From: Thermoplasmata archaeon | GTDB taxonomy: Archaea > Thermoplasmatota > Thermoplasmata > Lutacidiplasmatales > UBA184 | Assembly (NCBI GenBank): GCA_030040625.1 | Contig: JASHTI010000087.1 | Coordinates: forward strand, 1-8,825 | Direction: 5' to 3' | Length of the DNA stretch: 8,825 nt | Shown: in pieces, positions 7,951 to 8,825 of the stretch | Layout of the letters: each line of letters starts with the position of its first letter | How positions within the stretch are numbered: the stretch's first letter is position 1 | Position numbers and translations under genes: made by a program | The notes under the pieces: generated by a model | What the model was told of the DNA's origin: nothing | The model's input: the letters and a program-made list of their open reading frames with translations, nothing else | Databases searched by the model: none

Positions 7951-7996
7951 GGTGCCGGCCGCCGGGAGCGTGGACGCGCTCGCCCGCGCCCGGCGC

Positions 7997-8825
7997 TCAG
8001 ACGAGCTCGGCGAAGAGCCGGTGCGGGTCCTCGAGGTAGCCGCGCACGGTCGAGAGGAACTCCGCCGCCTGATAGCCGTCGAGCACCCGATGGTCGATCG
8101 AGACCGAGAGGTTCATCAGATCCGCGGGCGCGATCGTACCGTCCGAGCGGTAGATCGGGCGTCGCCGCATCTTGTGCACGCCGAGGATGGCGACCTCCGG
8201 GTAGTTCAGGATCGGCGTCGCGAGGACACCGCCGAGCGCCCCGAGGCTCGTGATCGTGAAGGTGCTGCCCGAGAGCTCGCCGCGTTCGAGCTTGCCGGCG
8301 CGACCCCGCTCCGAAAGCTCCTGGATCTCCCGGGCGAGCTGGCTGATCGACTTCCGGTCCGCGTTCCGAAGCACGGGCACGAGGAGGCCGTCCGGCGCGG
8401 CCGTGGCGATCCCGATGTGGTAGGCCGACCGAACGACCAGCTCGTTCTGGGCGTCGTCCATCGTGGCGTTCAGCCGCGGGTGCGCCTTGAGCCCGGTGAC
8501 GACCCCCTTCACGATGAACGGCAGGTAGGTCAGGCGGACCCCGTTCGTCTCGACGTGCCGGGCGAGGTTCTCCCGGAGGCGGACCAGCTCCGTCGCGTCG
8601 ACCTCCTCCACGTAGGTGAACGTCGCGGCCCGGTGCGTCGCCTCCGTCATGTGCTCGGCGATCACCCGACGGATCCCTCGGATCGGTACCCGCTCGGCGA
8701 TCTCGCCGGCGGGGGCCGCCGGCGCACCCGGCGGTGCCGCGCGCATCGGCGCGGCGTCGGCCGGTGCCGCGCGCGGGCCGGCCGGGGTGGCGCCCGCCGG
8801 TGACGACGGCGCGGCCCCCAGGTCG
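7997..8825 (-). CDS. 2-oxoacid dehydrogenase E2 acyltransferase, C-terminal part (5' end outside window)
   Basis: E2 carries acyl groups on a lipoyl arm and transfers them to coenzyme A; it also forms the core that binds E1 and E3. The frame runs off the window edge: at least 275 residues are visible. It begins in a Pro/Ala-rich flexible linker (about 8700-8824), of the kind that joins lipoyl or subunit-binding domains to the catalytic domain. The catalytic domain starts near IRGIRRVIAEHMTEATHRAA and contains GSTFTITSLGALGG, ATPILNYPEVAILGVHK and the active-site motif DHRVLDG (His at 8092-8090), with the expected His and Asp. An ATG at 8746 is in frame but lies in the linker, so it is not the start. 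The lipoyl domain that LipB would modify, and the E3/E1-binding domain, must lie beyond the window. Acyl specificity cannot be read here; the linked E1alpha suggests branched-chain or acetoin/pyruvate-type substrates. Confidence 0.95.
   Translation of the reverse strand, partial: DLGAAPSSPAGATPAGPRAAPADAAPMRAAPPGAPAAPAGEIAERVPIRGIRRVIAEHMTEATHRAATFTYVEEVDATELVRLRENLARHVETNGVRLTYLPFIVKGVVTGLKAHPRLNATMDDAQNELVVRSAYHIGIATAAPDGLLVPVLRNADRKSISQLAREIQELSERGRAGKLERGELSGSTFTITSLGALGGVLATPILNYPEVAILGVHKMRRRPIYRSDGTIAPADLMNLSVSIDHRVLDGYQAAEFLSTVRGYLEDPHRLFAELV

Noticed and set aside
8696..8746. ATG at 8746 as the start of a short E2
   Set aside because: The frame continues upstream with a typical Pro/Ala linker to the window edge, so the ATG is internal and the gene is cut by the window, not truncated in the genome.

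Overview
The window looks like chromosomal DNA of a high-GC archaeon (roughly 70% G+C by eye). A Thermoplasmata lineage is my best guess. The main clue is a surface domain near the end of the NHL-repeat protein (ETGL..GT.W.VTF followed by GSYTF.V.SVSGY), a module I associate with Thermoplasmata secreted proteins. Supporting clues are TATA-like elements 27-28 nt upstream of two start codons, as for leaderless archaeal mRNAs, and surface proteins dense in N-glycosylation sequons. No 16S rRNA or other decisive marker is present, so the assignment is an inference.

Most of the window (about 2.16-8.83 kb) is a minus-strand gene block for a 2-oxoacid dehydrogenase multienzyme complex and its lipoylation. 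In transcription order it holds: the E2 acyltransferase (C-terminal part, cut by the window edge), a membrane-anchored six-bladed NHL beta-propeller protein, the E1 alpha subunit, the E3 dihydrolipoamide dehydrogenase, the octanoyltransferase LipB, and an atypical short-chain dehydrogenase. E1alpha to the SDR are very tightly packed (6-nt gap, a likely overlap, and an ATGA overlap). E1 beta is not in the window. An AT-rich promoter-like element sits in the 77-bp gap between E2 and the NHL gene, so the NHL-E1alpha-E3-LipB-SDR group may be a separate transcription unit. E1 would decarboxylate a 2-oxoacid, probably branched-chain type, E2 would carry the acyl group on lipoate, E3 would reoxidise the lipoate, and LipB would start lipoylation of E2.

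At about 1-2.06 kb there is a separate minus-strand gene for an N-terminally anchored surface protein with three repeats of two cysteines each. It converges on a plus-strand Pro/Ala/Glu-rich ORF of unknown function (5-871), which may begin before the window. The 122 bp between the two convergent genes hold four hairpins, including two perfect 10-bp stems.

The most notable points are: a probable CTG start for lipB with a well-placed Shine-Dalgarno sequence; an NHL propeller surface protein inserted in a dehydrogenase-complex operon whose gene order is rearranged; LipB-type lipoylation in a probable archaeon; and a three-repeat, six-cysteine ectodomain behind a short collagen-like hinge. I saw no tRNA, rRNA, CRISPR array, transposase or other mobile element.
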